Shown here: piece by piece, positions 8,885-16,148 of the stretch
Layout of the letters: each line of letters opens with the position of its first letter
How positions within the stretch are numbered: position 1 is the stretch's first letter
Source of the DNA: Nocardioides sp. Soil797
GTDB taxonomy: Bacteria; Actinomycetota; Actinomycetes; Propionibacteriales; Nocardioidaceae
NCBI GenBank assembly: GCA_001429555.1
Contig: LMSR01000016.1
Coordinates: 3,384 to 67,383, forward strand
Direction of reading: 5' to 3'
DNA length: 64,000 nt
The notes under the pieces: model-generated
Told to the model about the DNA's origin: nothing
Database searches by the model: none
The model's input: only the letters and a program-made list of their open reading frames with translations
Made by a program: the position numbers and the translations under genes

Positions 8885-9657
8885 GGGTGCTGGTCACCGG
8901 CGCTGCCTCCGGACTGGGGGCGGCGTTGTCGGATGCGTTCGAGGCGCGCGGCGACCAGGTGTTGCGGACCGACGTGGTGGGCGAGGAACGAACCCGTCTC
9001 GAAACCACTCGCCCGGCGGTCAAGCTCGACATCACGTCGGACGACGACTGGGCGACGGCGCGGGAGTGGGTCGAGCGCGAGTGGGGCGGCCTCGACGTGC
9101 TGGTGAACAATGCCGGCGTCGCCGGTGGCGGTCGCCTCGACGTCGCCACCCTCGACGAGTGGCAGTGGATCACCGAGATCAACCTCTTCGGACCGGTCCG
9201 TGGCACCCGCACCTTCGTGCCGATGTTCAAGGACCAGCGATCGGGCCACATCGTCAACGTGGCCTCGCTGGCGGGTCTGGTGCACCCGGCCGGCATGGCG
9301 TCGTACAACGCGGTCAAGGCAGCGGTGGTGGCGCTCAGCGAGACCACCGGCCACGAGCTCGCGCCCTACGGCGTGCGCTGCTCGGTGGTGTGCCCGTCGT
9401 ACTTCCGAACCAACCTGATGGACGGGATGAAGGGCTCCGACAAGGCGCTGGGAACCGTCATCGGGCAGCTGATCGAGGGGTCGCCGTTCACCGCCGAAGA
9501 CATCGCCGCGGCGGTGCTCGAGGGGATGGATCGCGGTGACGACGTGATCATTCCCGACGAAGCGGCCCGCGGGGCGTGGGATCTGAAGCAGAATGACCGC
9601 GCGGGGTACGACGCAGTCATGCGCAAGCAGGCTGCCCGACTCGACCAGATGGGATGA
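8881..9657 (+). CDS. Short-chain dehydrogenase/reductase
   Basis: A classical SDR with the Rossmann motif VTGAASGLGAAL at the N-terminus, NNAGVAGGG, a catalytic Ser in VNVASLAG and the YxxxK pair in ASYNAVKAA. The 258-residue size is standard. The start ATG overlaps the acyl-CoA dehydrogenase stop (ATGA). It probably oxidises or reduces a hydroxyacyl intermediate of the same pathway, but substrate and cofactor preference cannot be read from sequence. Confidence 0.9.
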   Translation: MRVLVTGAASGLGAALSDAFEARGDQVLRTDVVGEERTRLETTRPAVKLDITSDDDWATAREWVEREWGGLDVLVNNAGVAGGGRLDVATLDEWQWITEINLFGPVRGTRTFVPMFKDQRSGHIVNVASLAGLVHPAGMASYNAVKAAVVALSETTGHELAPYGVRCSVVCPSYFRTNLMDGMKGSDKALGTVIGQLIEGSPFTAEDIAAAVLEGMDRGDDVIIPDEAARGAWDLKQNDRAGYDAVMRKQAARLDQMG

Positions 9658-9658
9658 C

Positions 9659-10741
9659 GTGACCGAGAACGACGCCGGCAACCCGGCCCGCTCCGTGCGG
9701 GAGGAGGACGCCTTCGACGTCGAGGCGGTCTCGGCCTGGCTGCGCGCCAACGCCGCGACCGAATTCGCCGACACCGTGGCTGCGGACCCGCAGGTGCGCC
9801 AGTTCCCGGGCGGCGCCTCGAACCTGACCTACCTGTTGCGCTACCCCGACCGCGACCTGATCCTGCGCCGCCCGCCGGCAGGACAGAAGGCCGCCGGGGC
9901 ACACGACATGGGTCGTGAGTTCCGGATCCAGTCGGCGCTGGCACCGGTCTTCCCCTACGTGCCGTCGATGGTGGGGTTCTGCCAGGACGAGTCCGTGATC
10001 GGCTCCGACTTCTACGTGATGGCCAAGGTCGAGGGCACCATCCTGCGCCAGGACTTCCCCGACACGATCGACCTGGAGCCGGCCGAGGTCACCACCCTGT
10101 GCCGCAACGCCGTCGACGTCCTCATCAGTCTCCACCAGGTCGACGCCAGCCGGCCCGACCTGGCCGCCTTCGGCAAGGGCGAGGGGTACGTCGCCCGGCA
10201 GGTCGCCGGCTGGTCGACGCGTTTCCGCGCGGCCCGCACCGAGGACATCGGTGACTTCGAGTCGGTGATGGCGTGGCTCGACGAGCACCAGCCCGCCGAT
10301 GTCGCCAACTGCGTGATCCACAACGACTTCCGCTTCGACAACCTGGTCCTCGATGCCGACGACCCGCTCCGCGTGGTCGGCATGCTCGACTGGGAGATGG
10401 CCACCCTCGGTGACCCGCTGATGGATCTCGGCGGCGCGGCGGCGTACTGGGTGCAGGCCGACGACGACGAGTTCTTCCAGCTGTTCCGACGGCAACCGAC
10501 GACGACGCCGGGCATGTGGACCCGTCAGGAGCTGGTCGACCACTACTGCGCGCAGATGGGCTTCGACATGACGCCCGAGCGTTGGCGCTTCTATGAGGTG
10601 TTCGGGCTGTTCCGCCTGGCGGTCATCGCCCAGCAGATCTACTACCGCTACTACCACGGCCAGACGCACAACGAGGCCTACGCCGTCTTCGGGGACGCTG
10701 CCAAGTACCTGGAACGACGTTGCCTGGAGGTCTTGGGCTGA
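9659..10741 (+). CDS. APH/choline-kinase-fold phosphotransferase, ACAD10/11 kinase-domain type
   Basis: A kinase of the aminoglycoside-phosphotransferase fold. The Brenner-type catalytic loop is VIHNDFRFDNLVLD and the metal-binding segment is MLDWEMATLGDPLMDLG. The glycine-rich N-lobe stretch QFPGGASNLTYLLRY is followed by DLILRRPP. It starts at GTG 9659, immediately after the SDR stop. In animals this domain is fused to an acyl-CoA dehydrogenase (ACAD10/11), whereas here both halves are separate genes in one operon. By analogy it phosphorylates a 4-hydroxyacyl-CoA. Antibiotic resistance is unlikely given the context. Confidence 0.85.
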   Translation: MTENDAGNPARSVREEDAFDVEAVSAWLRANAATEFADTVAADPQVRQFPGGASNLTYLLRYPDRDLILRRPPAGQKAAGAHDMGREFRIQSALAPVFPYVPSMVGFCQDESVIGSDFYVMAKVEGTILRQDFPDTIDLEPAEVTTLCRNAVDVLISLHQVDASRPDLAAFGKGEGYVARQVAGWSTRFRAARTEDIGDFESVMAWLDEHQPADVANCVIHNDFRFDNLVLDADDPLRVVGMLDWEMATLGDPLMDLGGAAAYWVQADDDEFFQLFRRQPTTTPGMWTRQELVDHYCAQMGFDMTPERWRFYEVFGLFRLAVIAQQIYYRYYHGQTHNEAYAVFGDAAKYLERRCLEVLG

Positions 10742-11421
10742 TGGGTCAGATGCTGTTGGTGCGTCACGGGCAGGCTTCCTGGGGCACCGACGACTACGAC
10801 GTGCTCTCATCCCTGGGCTGGGAACAGGGCCGACTGCTCGGCGAGGCCTTCCGGTTGCGGGAGATGCGGCCCGAGCTCATCGTCCGCGGGACGATGCGCC
10901 GCCACCGGGAGACGGCCGAGGCGATCGTCGCCGCAGCCGGCTGGGAGGACGTCGAGATCCTCCCGGACCCGGGGTGGAACGAGTTCGACCACATGGACAT
11001 GCTCAGCAGGCATCCTGCTCCGAGCGACGGTGAGATGGACCGGGCCCGGTTCCAGGCCTGGTTCGAGCGGGCCTCCACACGCTGGACCAGCGGCGCCCAC
11101 GACGAGGAGTACGCCGAGTCGTTCCCCGCGTTCGCGGCCCGCATCGACGTCGCCCTGACCCGCGCGGCAGCCCGGGTGAGGTCCAGCAGCACGGTTCTGG
11201 TGATCACGTCGGGCGGACCGATCGCGCTGGCCGCCTCCGCGCTGCTCACCGAACGGGCCGCCGACCTCTCCGCGACGTCGTACGCCGTGATCTGGGGCGA
11301 GCTCAACAAGGTCGTGGTGAACTCTTCGCTCACCAAGGTGGTCGTGGGTCGTGGCGGCACCCGTCTGGTGTCGTTCAACGAGCACTCACACCTCGAGGGT
11401 GACGGTCTCACCTACCGCTGA
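10741..11421 (+). CDS. Histidine phosphatase family protein
   Basis: The phosphohistidine motif LLVRHGQASW is at the N-terminus and the second arginine is in VRGTMRRHRETAEAI. The C-terminal catalytic His is replaced by a serine-rich VITSGGPIAL, where phosphoglycerate-mutase relatives have a GH. The start ATG overlaps the kinase stop (TGATG). It may hydrolyse a phosphorylated metabolite from the kinase step, which is inference. The 226-residue length is ordinary. Confidence 0.8.
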   Translation: MGQMLLVRHGQASWGTDDYDVLSSLGWEQGRLLGEAFRLREMRPELIVRGTMRRHRETAEAIVAAAGWEDVEILPDPGWNEFDHMDMLSRHPAPSDGEMDRARFQAWFERASTRWTSGAHDEEYAESFPAFAARIDVALTRAAARVRSSSTVLVITSGGPIALAASALLTERAADLSATSYAVIWGELNKVVVNSSLTKVVVGRGGTRLVSFNEHSHLEGDGLTYR

Positions 11422-11452
11422 GCCGTCCGGCTGCTCCACCTGCCACGCGGCG

Positions 11453-12202
11453 TCAGATCATCCTCTTGAGCACCGGAAGCGGGGCGTGCTTCATCACGAC
11501 GCTCATCGGCGCCCACGGCAGTGGTGGCACGCAGGCCGACGCCTTCTCCTTCTCGATCGCGTGCACGATGGCCTTCACGCCCTTCTCCGTGGAGACCTGC
11601 AGCGGGTTCTTGTGCTCGGCCTTCTCGTTCATCTCCGAGGCGATGAAACCGGGATAGATCACCGAGACCTTGATCGGCTTGCCGTGCAGCTCGGTGCGCA
11701 GGCCCTCGGCGAGGTGCGCGACACCGGCCTTCGTCGCGGCGTAGGTCGTCATCGACTTGGGCATGCCGCGCATGGCGGACATCGACGAGATCATCACGAA
11801 GTGGCCGGCCTTCTGCGCCCGGAAGATCTCCATTGCGGCTTCGGACTGCGCGAGAGCGGCCACGAAGTTGGTCATCGCGGTCTCCCGGTTGGCGTCGTAC
11901 CGCCCGGTCCCGAGCGGGGCGCCCTTGCCGAGACCAGCGTTGATGACGATGCGGTCGATGTGGCCGAAGTCGGCCGCGAAACCGCGGAAGACCTCGAAGA
12001 CCTGGTCGTCATCGGTGACGTCGAGGGTGCGCAGCTCGACCCGGCGATCGGGGTGCTTGGCGAGGATGTCCGCCCTCAGCTCCTCGAGCTTGTCGATCCG
12101 CCGTGCACAGAGTGCGAGGTCGTGGCCGAGGTGGGCGAACTGGCGGGCCATTTCGGCACCCAGTCCGGCGCTTGCTCCAGTGATCAGAATCGTCTTCGCC
12201 AT
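11453..12202 (-). CDS. Short-chain dehydrogenase/reductase
   Basis: A 249-residue SDR with ILITGASAGLGAEMARQFA, catalytic Ser in MISSMSAMRG and the TYAATKAG Tyr/Lys pair. The C-terminus (KKEKASACVPPLPWAPM near the end) resembles SDRs described loosely as oxidoreductases of lipid metabolism. It is convergent with the phosphatase and divergent from the VOC gene across only 29 bp. The substrate is unknown. Confidence 0.88.
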   Translation of the reverse strand: MAKTILITGASAGLGAEMARQFAHLGHDLALCARRIDKLEELRADILAKHPDRRVELRTLDVTDDDQVFEVFRGFAADFGHIDRIVINAGLGKGAPLGTGRYDANRETAMTNFVAALAQSEAAMEIFRAQKAGHFVMISSMSAMRGMPKSMTTYAATKAGVAHLAEGLRTELHGKPIKVSVIYPGFIASEMNEKAEHKNPLQVSTEKGVKAIVHAIEKEKASACVPPLPWAPMSVVMKHAPLPVLKRMI

Positions 12203-12217
12203 GCATTGAGTGTCGCG

Positions 12218-12223
12218 TACTGT
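12218..12223 (+). promoter_or_regulatory. -10-like hexamer before the VOC gene
   Basis: TACTGT matches the TANNNT pattern and ends eight bases before the ATG at 12232, consistent with a leaderless or nearly leaderless mRNA. It lies in a 29-bp divergent gap shared with the SDR promoter. Confidence 0.4.
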
Positions 12224-12231
12224 TCGGAAAC

Positions 12232-12606
12232 ATGAGTGGACGCGTGGTGCATTTCGAGATTCCGTTCGGCGACAGCGACCGGGCCAAGGCGTTCTACGCC
12301 GATGCGTTCGGCTGGAACCTGGACACCGACGCGGGCAATGCCTACTCGATCGCCACCACCGGGCCGACCGGTCCTGACGGGCCGAGTGAACCCGGGTTCG
12401 TCAACGGCGGCCTGCGTCGTCGTGAGAGCCCCGACGACCGGCCGATGGTCGTCATCGACGTCGACGACATCGACGAGACTCTCGCGAAGATCGAGTCGCT
12501 CGGTGGTTCCACGGTGCTGGGCAAGCAGACGGTCGGCGACTTCGGCCACACGGCGTACTTCAAGGACGTCGAGGGCAACATCATGGGCCTCTGGCAGGGC
12601 GCCTGA
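12232..12606 (+). CDS. VOC-family (glyoxalase/bleomycin-resistance fold) protein
   Basis: A 124-residue vicinal-oxygen-chelate protein starting MSGRVVHFEIPFGDSDRAKAFYADAFGWNL, the usual betaalpha unit with the first metal-ligand His. The second half repeats the fold and ends YFKDVEGNIMGLWQG with the conserved Glu. The exact reaction is not predictable; such single-domain proteins act as dioxygenases, lyases or binding proteins. Confidence 0.85.
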   Translation: MSGRVVHFEIPFGDSDRAKAFYADAFGWNLDTDAGNAYSIATTGPTGPDGPSEPGFVNGGLRRRESPDDRPMVVIDVDDIDETLAKIESLGGSTVLGKQTVGDFGHTAYFKDVEGNIMGLWQGA

Positions 12607-12607
12607 C

Positions 12608-12673
12608 ATCAACCGTTGACGGTTCGACCGTCAATGATCGCCAGTTCGCGCATCAAGGATCGCCAGTTCGCGG
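12608..12673. repeat. Array of three 22-nt units of a dispersed repeat
   Basis: Three back-to-back 22-nt units occupy 12608-12629, 12630-12651 and 12652-12673, starting two bases after the VOC stop codon. The last two share GATCGCCAGTTCGCG exactly. The first two form a dyad (TTGACGGT at 12616-12623 with ACCGTCAA at 12627-12634) that could act as a terminator. The same unit in direct and inverted copies recurs at 61472-61653. Confidence 0.75.
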
Positions 12674-12688
12674 CAAAAAAAGACAGGC

Positions 12689-12717
12689 TTGACTGTTTGT
12701 TGTGACTGGGGGACAGT
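12689..12717 (+). promoter_or_regulatory. Promoter of the TetR gene, leaderless
   Basis: TTGACT (12689-12694), a 17-bp spacer, then GACAGT (12712-12717), six bases before the ATG at 12724. The arms ACTGT and ACAGT overlap the two promoter boxes and could be part of an operator for autoregulation. Confidence 0.5.
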
Positions 12718-12723
12718 GATCCC

Positions 12724-13392
12724 ATGTCGTCGACCACGCGCGTCCCGCAGGAGGAGCGCACCCGCGTCATGCGGCACCGGCTCCTCGAGGCAACGGTCGA
12801 CTGCCTGGTCGAGGTCGGCTTCGCGCGCACGTCGACCACGCTGGTCTCGCAGCGCGCTGGCGTCAGCCGCGGCGCCCAGCTGCACCACTTCCCGACCAAG
12901 AACGACCTGGTCCTGGCCGCCGTCGAACACCTGACCCGGCTGCGTGGCGACGAGCTGGCCGCGGCCGCCGACAAGCTGCCGACGGGCGAGCGGCGGACGC
13001 GTGCGGTGCTGCGGATGCTCGGCGACCACTTCGCCAGCCCGGTGTTCACCGCCGCGCTCGAGCTGTGGGTCGCTGCCCGCACTGATCCCGGGCTGCTCGA
13101 AGCCGTCGGGCCGCTCGAGCAGCGCGTGGGCCGTGAGACCCACCGGCTGACCGTCGACCTGTTGGGCATCGATGAGTCGCAGCCCGGCAACCGGGAACTG
13201 GTGCAGGCCACGCTCGACCTGGTCCGTGGCCTGGGCCTGGCCGACACCATCTCGGACGACGCTCGCCGCCGCGGGCGGATCCTCGACCGCTGGGCCGACC
13301 AGCTCGATGGATCGATTGCGACGTCAACTCGTGCCGACTCAGCGGCGCGCGCGTCAACTCGTGCCGACTCGGCGAAGAAGGAGAAGAAGTGA
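12724..13392 (+). CDS. TetR-family regulator heading an acyl-CoA catabolic operon
   Basis: The N-terminal TetR helix-turn-helix reads LLEATVDCLVEVGFARTSTTLVSQRAGVSRGAQLHHFPTKNDLV when pieced together across residues about 17-62, with the recognition helix at SRGAQLHHF. The C-terminal two thirds are a helical ligand domain. The last residues contain a duplicated ten-residue segment (STRADSAARA, then STRADSAKKE), encoded by a 30-nt direct repeat, and look like an acquired tail. The stop overlaps the next start (GTGA). It is likely a local repressor of the following genes. Confidence 0.87.
   Translation: MSSTTRVPQEERTRVMRHRLLEATVDCLVEVGFARTSTTLVSQRAGVSRGAQLHHFPTKNDLVLAAVEHLTRLRGDELAAAADKLPTGERRTRAVLRMLGDHFASPVFTAALELWVAARTDPGLLEAVGPLEQRVGRETHRLTVDLLGIDESQPGNRELVQATLDLVRGLGLADTISDDARRRGRILDRWADQLDGSIATSTRADSAARASTRADSAKKEKK
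13322..13371 (+). repeat. 30-nt-period direct repeat inside the 3' end of the TetR gene
   Basis: CGTCAACTCGTGCCGACTC occurs at 13322-13340 and again at 13352-13370. It encodes the repeated STRADSA tail and lies outside the conserved TetR fold. Confidence 0.7.
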
Positions 13393-14204
13393 ACGACGTC
13401 CTCGAAGGGGTCCTCGCGGATCTGACCGCTCAGAGCGCCGAGCTGGAGCAGCGCGTCGCCGACCTCAGTGACGACCAGTGGCGCGAGCCGACGCCGGCGC
13501 CGGGTTGGGACATCGCCACTCAGATCGCCCACCTCGCCTGGACCGACGAGGCAGCCACCGCTGCCGCGCTCAGCGTCGGCGGGGACAAGGAACCCTGGGA
13601 CGAGCTGGTCCTCGCCGCCATGTCGGACCCCAACCACGTGGTGGACAAGGCGGCGCTGGCTGGTGGTCAGGTGCCGGCGGTCGAGCTGCTGGCTCGTTGG
13701 CGCGAGGCGCGGACGGCACTCGCCGAGGCGCTGCGCGACGTGCCCCACGGCGAGAAGATGCCGTGGTTCGGCCCGCCGATGTCACCCACCTCGATGGCGA
13801 CCGCTCGCTTCATGGAGACGTGGGCGCACAGCCTCGACGTGTACGACGCACTGGTGGCCGCGGGCCTGCTCGAGGGAGTGCCCGAGCCGACCGACCGGAT
13901 TCGCCACGTCGCCCACATCGGCGTCCGCACCCGCAACTTCTCCTTCATGGCGCGTGACCTGCCGACCCCGAGCGAGGAGTTCCGCGTCGTGCTGGCCGCG
14001 CCTTCCGGGGAGACGTGGTGCTACGGCCCGGAGGAAGCCGCGCAGACGGTGACCGGTTCGGCGTACGACTTCTGCCTGCTGGTCACCCAGCGGATCAACC
14101 GGGCCGACACCGATCTGGTCTGCCTCGGCGCCGACGCGGACGCCTGGCTCGACATCGCCCAGTGCTTTGCCGGGAACCCGGGCGAGGGGAGGGCCGCACG
14201 ATGA
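13389..14204 (+). CDS. TIGR03084-family metal-binding protein (DinB/maleylpyruvate-isomerase type fold)
   Basis: Begins at a GTG overlapping the TetR stop. The DinB-like four-helix bundle shows PTPAPGWDIATQIAHLAWTDE with the first metal His, and FMETWAHSLDVYDAL with the second. The family is actinobacterial, related to mycothiol-dependent isomerases, and commonly neighbours AtuA-like and acyl-CoA genes. The precise reaction is unknown. Its place in the coupled operon suggests a thiol- or metal-assisted step in acyl-CoA breakdown. Confidence 0.82.
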   Translation: MNDVLEGVLADLTAQSAELEQRVADLSDDQWREPTPAPGWDIATQIAHLAWTDEAATAAALSVGGDKEPWDELVLAAMSDPNHVVDKAALAGGQVPAVELLARWREARTALAEALRDVPHGEKMPWFGPPMSPTSMATARFMETWAHSLDVYDALVAAGLLEGVPEPTDRIRHVAHIGVRTRNFSFMARDLPTPSEEFRVVLAAPSGETWCYGPEEAAQTVTGSAYDFCLLVTQRINRADTDLVCLGADADAWLDIAQCFAGNPGEGRAAR

Positions 14205-15976
14205 GTGGGCTCGACCCCCGCGCAACCCTGCGCATCGGTAACTGTTCCGGCTTCTACGGCGACCGCCTCACGGCCATGCGCGAGATGCTGGAGGGCGGCC
14301 GGCTCGACGTCCTGACCGGCGACTACCTCGCCGAGCTGACCATGCTGATCCTCGGCAAGGACACCATGCGCGACCCCTCCCTGGGCTATGCGCGCACGTT
14401 CGTGCGACAGGTCGAGGACTGCCTCGGGCTGGCCCTCGAGCAGGGTGTGCGGATCGTCTCCAACGCCGGTGGGCTCAATCCGGCGGGGCTGGCCGACAAG
14501 CTCCGTGAGGTGGCCAAGGGCCTGGGCCTCGACCCGGCGATCGCCCACGTCGAGGGCGACGACCTGCGGGGCGCCGACCTCGAGTTCGGAAAGAACGCGC
14601 TGACCGCGAATGCCTACCTGGGCGGCTTCGGCATCGCTCGCGCCCTCGACGCCGGCGCCGACATCGTCGTCACCGGGCGGGTCACGGACGCCTCCGTGGT
14701 GGTCGGCCCGGCTGTCTCCCACTTCGGTTGGCAGCCCGAGCAGTACGACGAACTGGCCGGCGCGGTCGTCGCCGGGCACGTGATCGAATGCGGCACCCAG
14801 GCCACCGGCGGCAACTTCTCCGGCTTCCGCACCCTGATCTCGTCGGGCTCGACCAACGGAGAGCCCCGGGCGCGGATGGATCCGATGAAGCCGCTCGGCT
14901 TCCCGATCGCCGAGGTGGCCGAGGACGGCTCCTGCGTGATCACGAAGCACCACGGGAGCGGCGGCGCTGTCACCGTCGACACCGTCACCGCTCAGCTGGT
15001 CTACGAGATCCAGTCGACGCGCTATCTCGGCCCCGACGTGACCACGCTGCTCGACAGCATCGAGATCACTCAGGCAGGCCCGGACCGGGTCGCGATCGCG
15101 GGCGTCCGGGGCGAGGCACCGCCTTCCGAGCTCAAGGTGTGCGTCAACGAGCTCGGCGGGTTCCGCAACACCGTCGAGTTCGTGCTGACCGGGCTCGAGG
15201 TCGAGGCCAAGGCCGACTGGGTCCGCCAGCAGATGAACCGCTCCCTCTCGACGACCCCGCCGGCCGAGGTGACCTGGTCGCAGACCTCTCACCCACAGCT
15301 CGACGCGGAGACGGAGGAGGCCGCCTCCTGTCTCTTGCGCTGCACCGCGAAGGACGCCTCGGCCGACCCGGTCGGCAAGCCGTTCACCTCGGCGGCCGTG
15401 GAGCTGGCGCTCGCGTCCTACCCGGGCTTCACGATGACGGCGCCTCCGGGCAAGCCGTCGCCCTACGGCATCTACCGGGCGGCGTACGTCGGACGAGACC
15501 GGGTCACCCACACGGTCGTGCACGCAGACGGGACCCGGGAGACCATCGCCGACCCGACGAGCTTCGTGGACCGCGACGAGGAGCCCGGCAAGCGGCCCTC
15601 GCCGTATCCGGCCCCGGCGGACAACCTGACCCGGCGGATGCCGCTCGGCACGTTCGTCCACGCCCGCTCGGGTGACAAGGGTGGCGACGCGAATCTCGGC
15701 CTCTGGATCTTCAACGACGGCTCGGCGAAGTACACCGATCGCGTGACCTGGTTGACGAAGCTCATCACCCCGAAACGGATGCGAGAGCTGGTCCCCGAGG
15801 CAGCGGACCTCGAGGTCGAGGTGTTCTTGTTGCCGAACCTGGGCGCTGTCAACGTGCTGATCCGTGGGCTCCTCGGTGATGGTGTGGCCGCTTCGACCCG
15901 CTTCGATCCGCAGGCCAAGGGCCTCGGTGAGTGGGTGCGGTCGCGCATGGTCAGCATCGAGGAGGGGCTGCTGTGA
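14201..15976 (+). CDS. Acyclic terpene utilization AtuA-family protein (DUF1446)
   Basis: A 591-residue protein with the AtuA signature RIGNCSGFYGDRLTAM at the N-terminus, VSNAGGLNPAGLA, and VTGRVTDASVVVGPAVSHFGW. The C-terminal part has FVHARSGDKGGDANLG, which in longer family members forms the second AtuA domain. AtuA is needed for growth on citronellol and geraniol in pseudomonads, although its chemistry is not settled. The start ATG overlaps the TIGR03084 stop (ATGA), and the stop overlaps the GTG of a micro-ORF. Confidence 0.88.
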   Translation: MSGLDPRATLRIGNCSGFYGDRLTAMREMLEGGRLDVLTGDYLAELTMLILGKDTMRDPSLGYARTFVRQVEDCLGLALEQGVRIVSNAGGLNPAGLADKLREVAKGLGLDPAIAHVEGDDLRGADLEFGKNALTANAYLGGFGIARALDAGADIVVTGRVTDASVVVGPAVSHFGWQPEQYDELAGAVVAGHVIECGTQATGGNFSGFRTLISSGSTNGEPRARMDPMKPLGFPIAEVAEDGSCVITKHHGSGGAVTVDTVTAQLVYEIQSTRYLGPDVTTLLDSIEITQAGPDRVAIAGVRGEAPPSELKVCVNELGGFRNTVEFVLTGLEVEAKADWVRQQMNRSLSTTPPAEVTWSQTSHPQLDAETEEAASCLLRCTAKDASADPVGKPFTSAAVELALASYPGFTMTAPPGKPSPYGIYRAAYVGRDRVTHTVVHADGTRETIADPTSFVDRDEEPGKRPSPYPAPADNLTRRMPLGTFVHARSGDKGGDANLGLWIFNDGSAKYTDRVTWLTKLITPKRMRELVPEAADLEVEVFLLPNLGAVNVLIRGLLGDGVAASTRFDPQAKGLGEWVRSRMVSIEEGLL

Positions 15977-16062
15977 ACGAAGCGAGAGGCCGCTGGGGCC
16001 GTGAGGTGTGTGTGTGCCGTGAGGTAGCGGCCGACCTGCGAGTTCACGAGGAGGCATTGTGA
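15973..16062 (+). CDS. Micro-ORF 1 within the 86-bp repeat (29 residues)
   Basis: A GTG overlapping the AtuA stop (GTGA) opens a 29-codon frame beginning MNEARGRWGREVCVCREV and ending in HEEAL, with a CVC pair in the middle. Its stop overlaps the next GTG by the same four bases. Translational coupling would allow synthesis. Whether the peptide is functional or only a bridge for ribosomes across the repeat is unknown. Confidence 0.4.
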   Translation: MNEARGRWGREVCVCREVAADLRVHEEAL

Positions 16063-16148
16063 ACGAAGCGAGAGGCCGCTGGGGCCGTGAGGTGTGTGTG
16101 TGCCGTGAGGTAGCGGCCGACCTGCGAGTTCACGAGGAGGCACTGTGA
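16059..16148 (+). CDS. Micro-ORF 2 within the 86-bp repeat (29 residues)
   Basis: A second copy of the 29-codon frame, with GAGGAGG five bases before its GTG. The protein is identical to micro-ORF 1, and its TGA overlaps the GTG of the acyl-CoA dehydrogenase (16145). The two copies keep an unbroken chain of GTGA couplings through the operon, although 86 is not a multiple of three. Confidence 0.4.
   Translation: MNEARGRWGREVCVCREVAADLRVHEEAL

Noticed and set aside
9659..10741. Aminoglycoside resistance kinase
   Set aside because: Operon context and motif set match the ACAD10/11 kinase class rather than antibiotic kinases.
14021..16057. Minus-strand open frame of 678 codons opposite AtuA
   Set aside because: Antisense shadow with no domain signature. 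It also runs through the 86-bp repeats.
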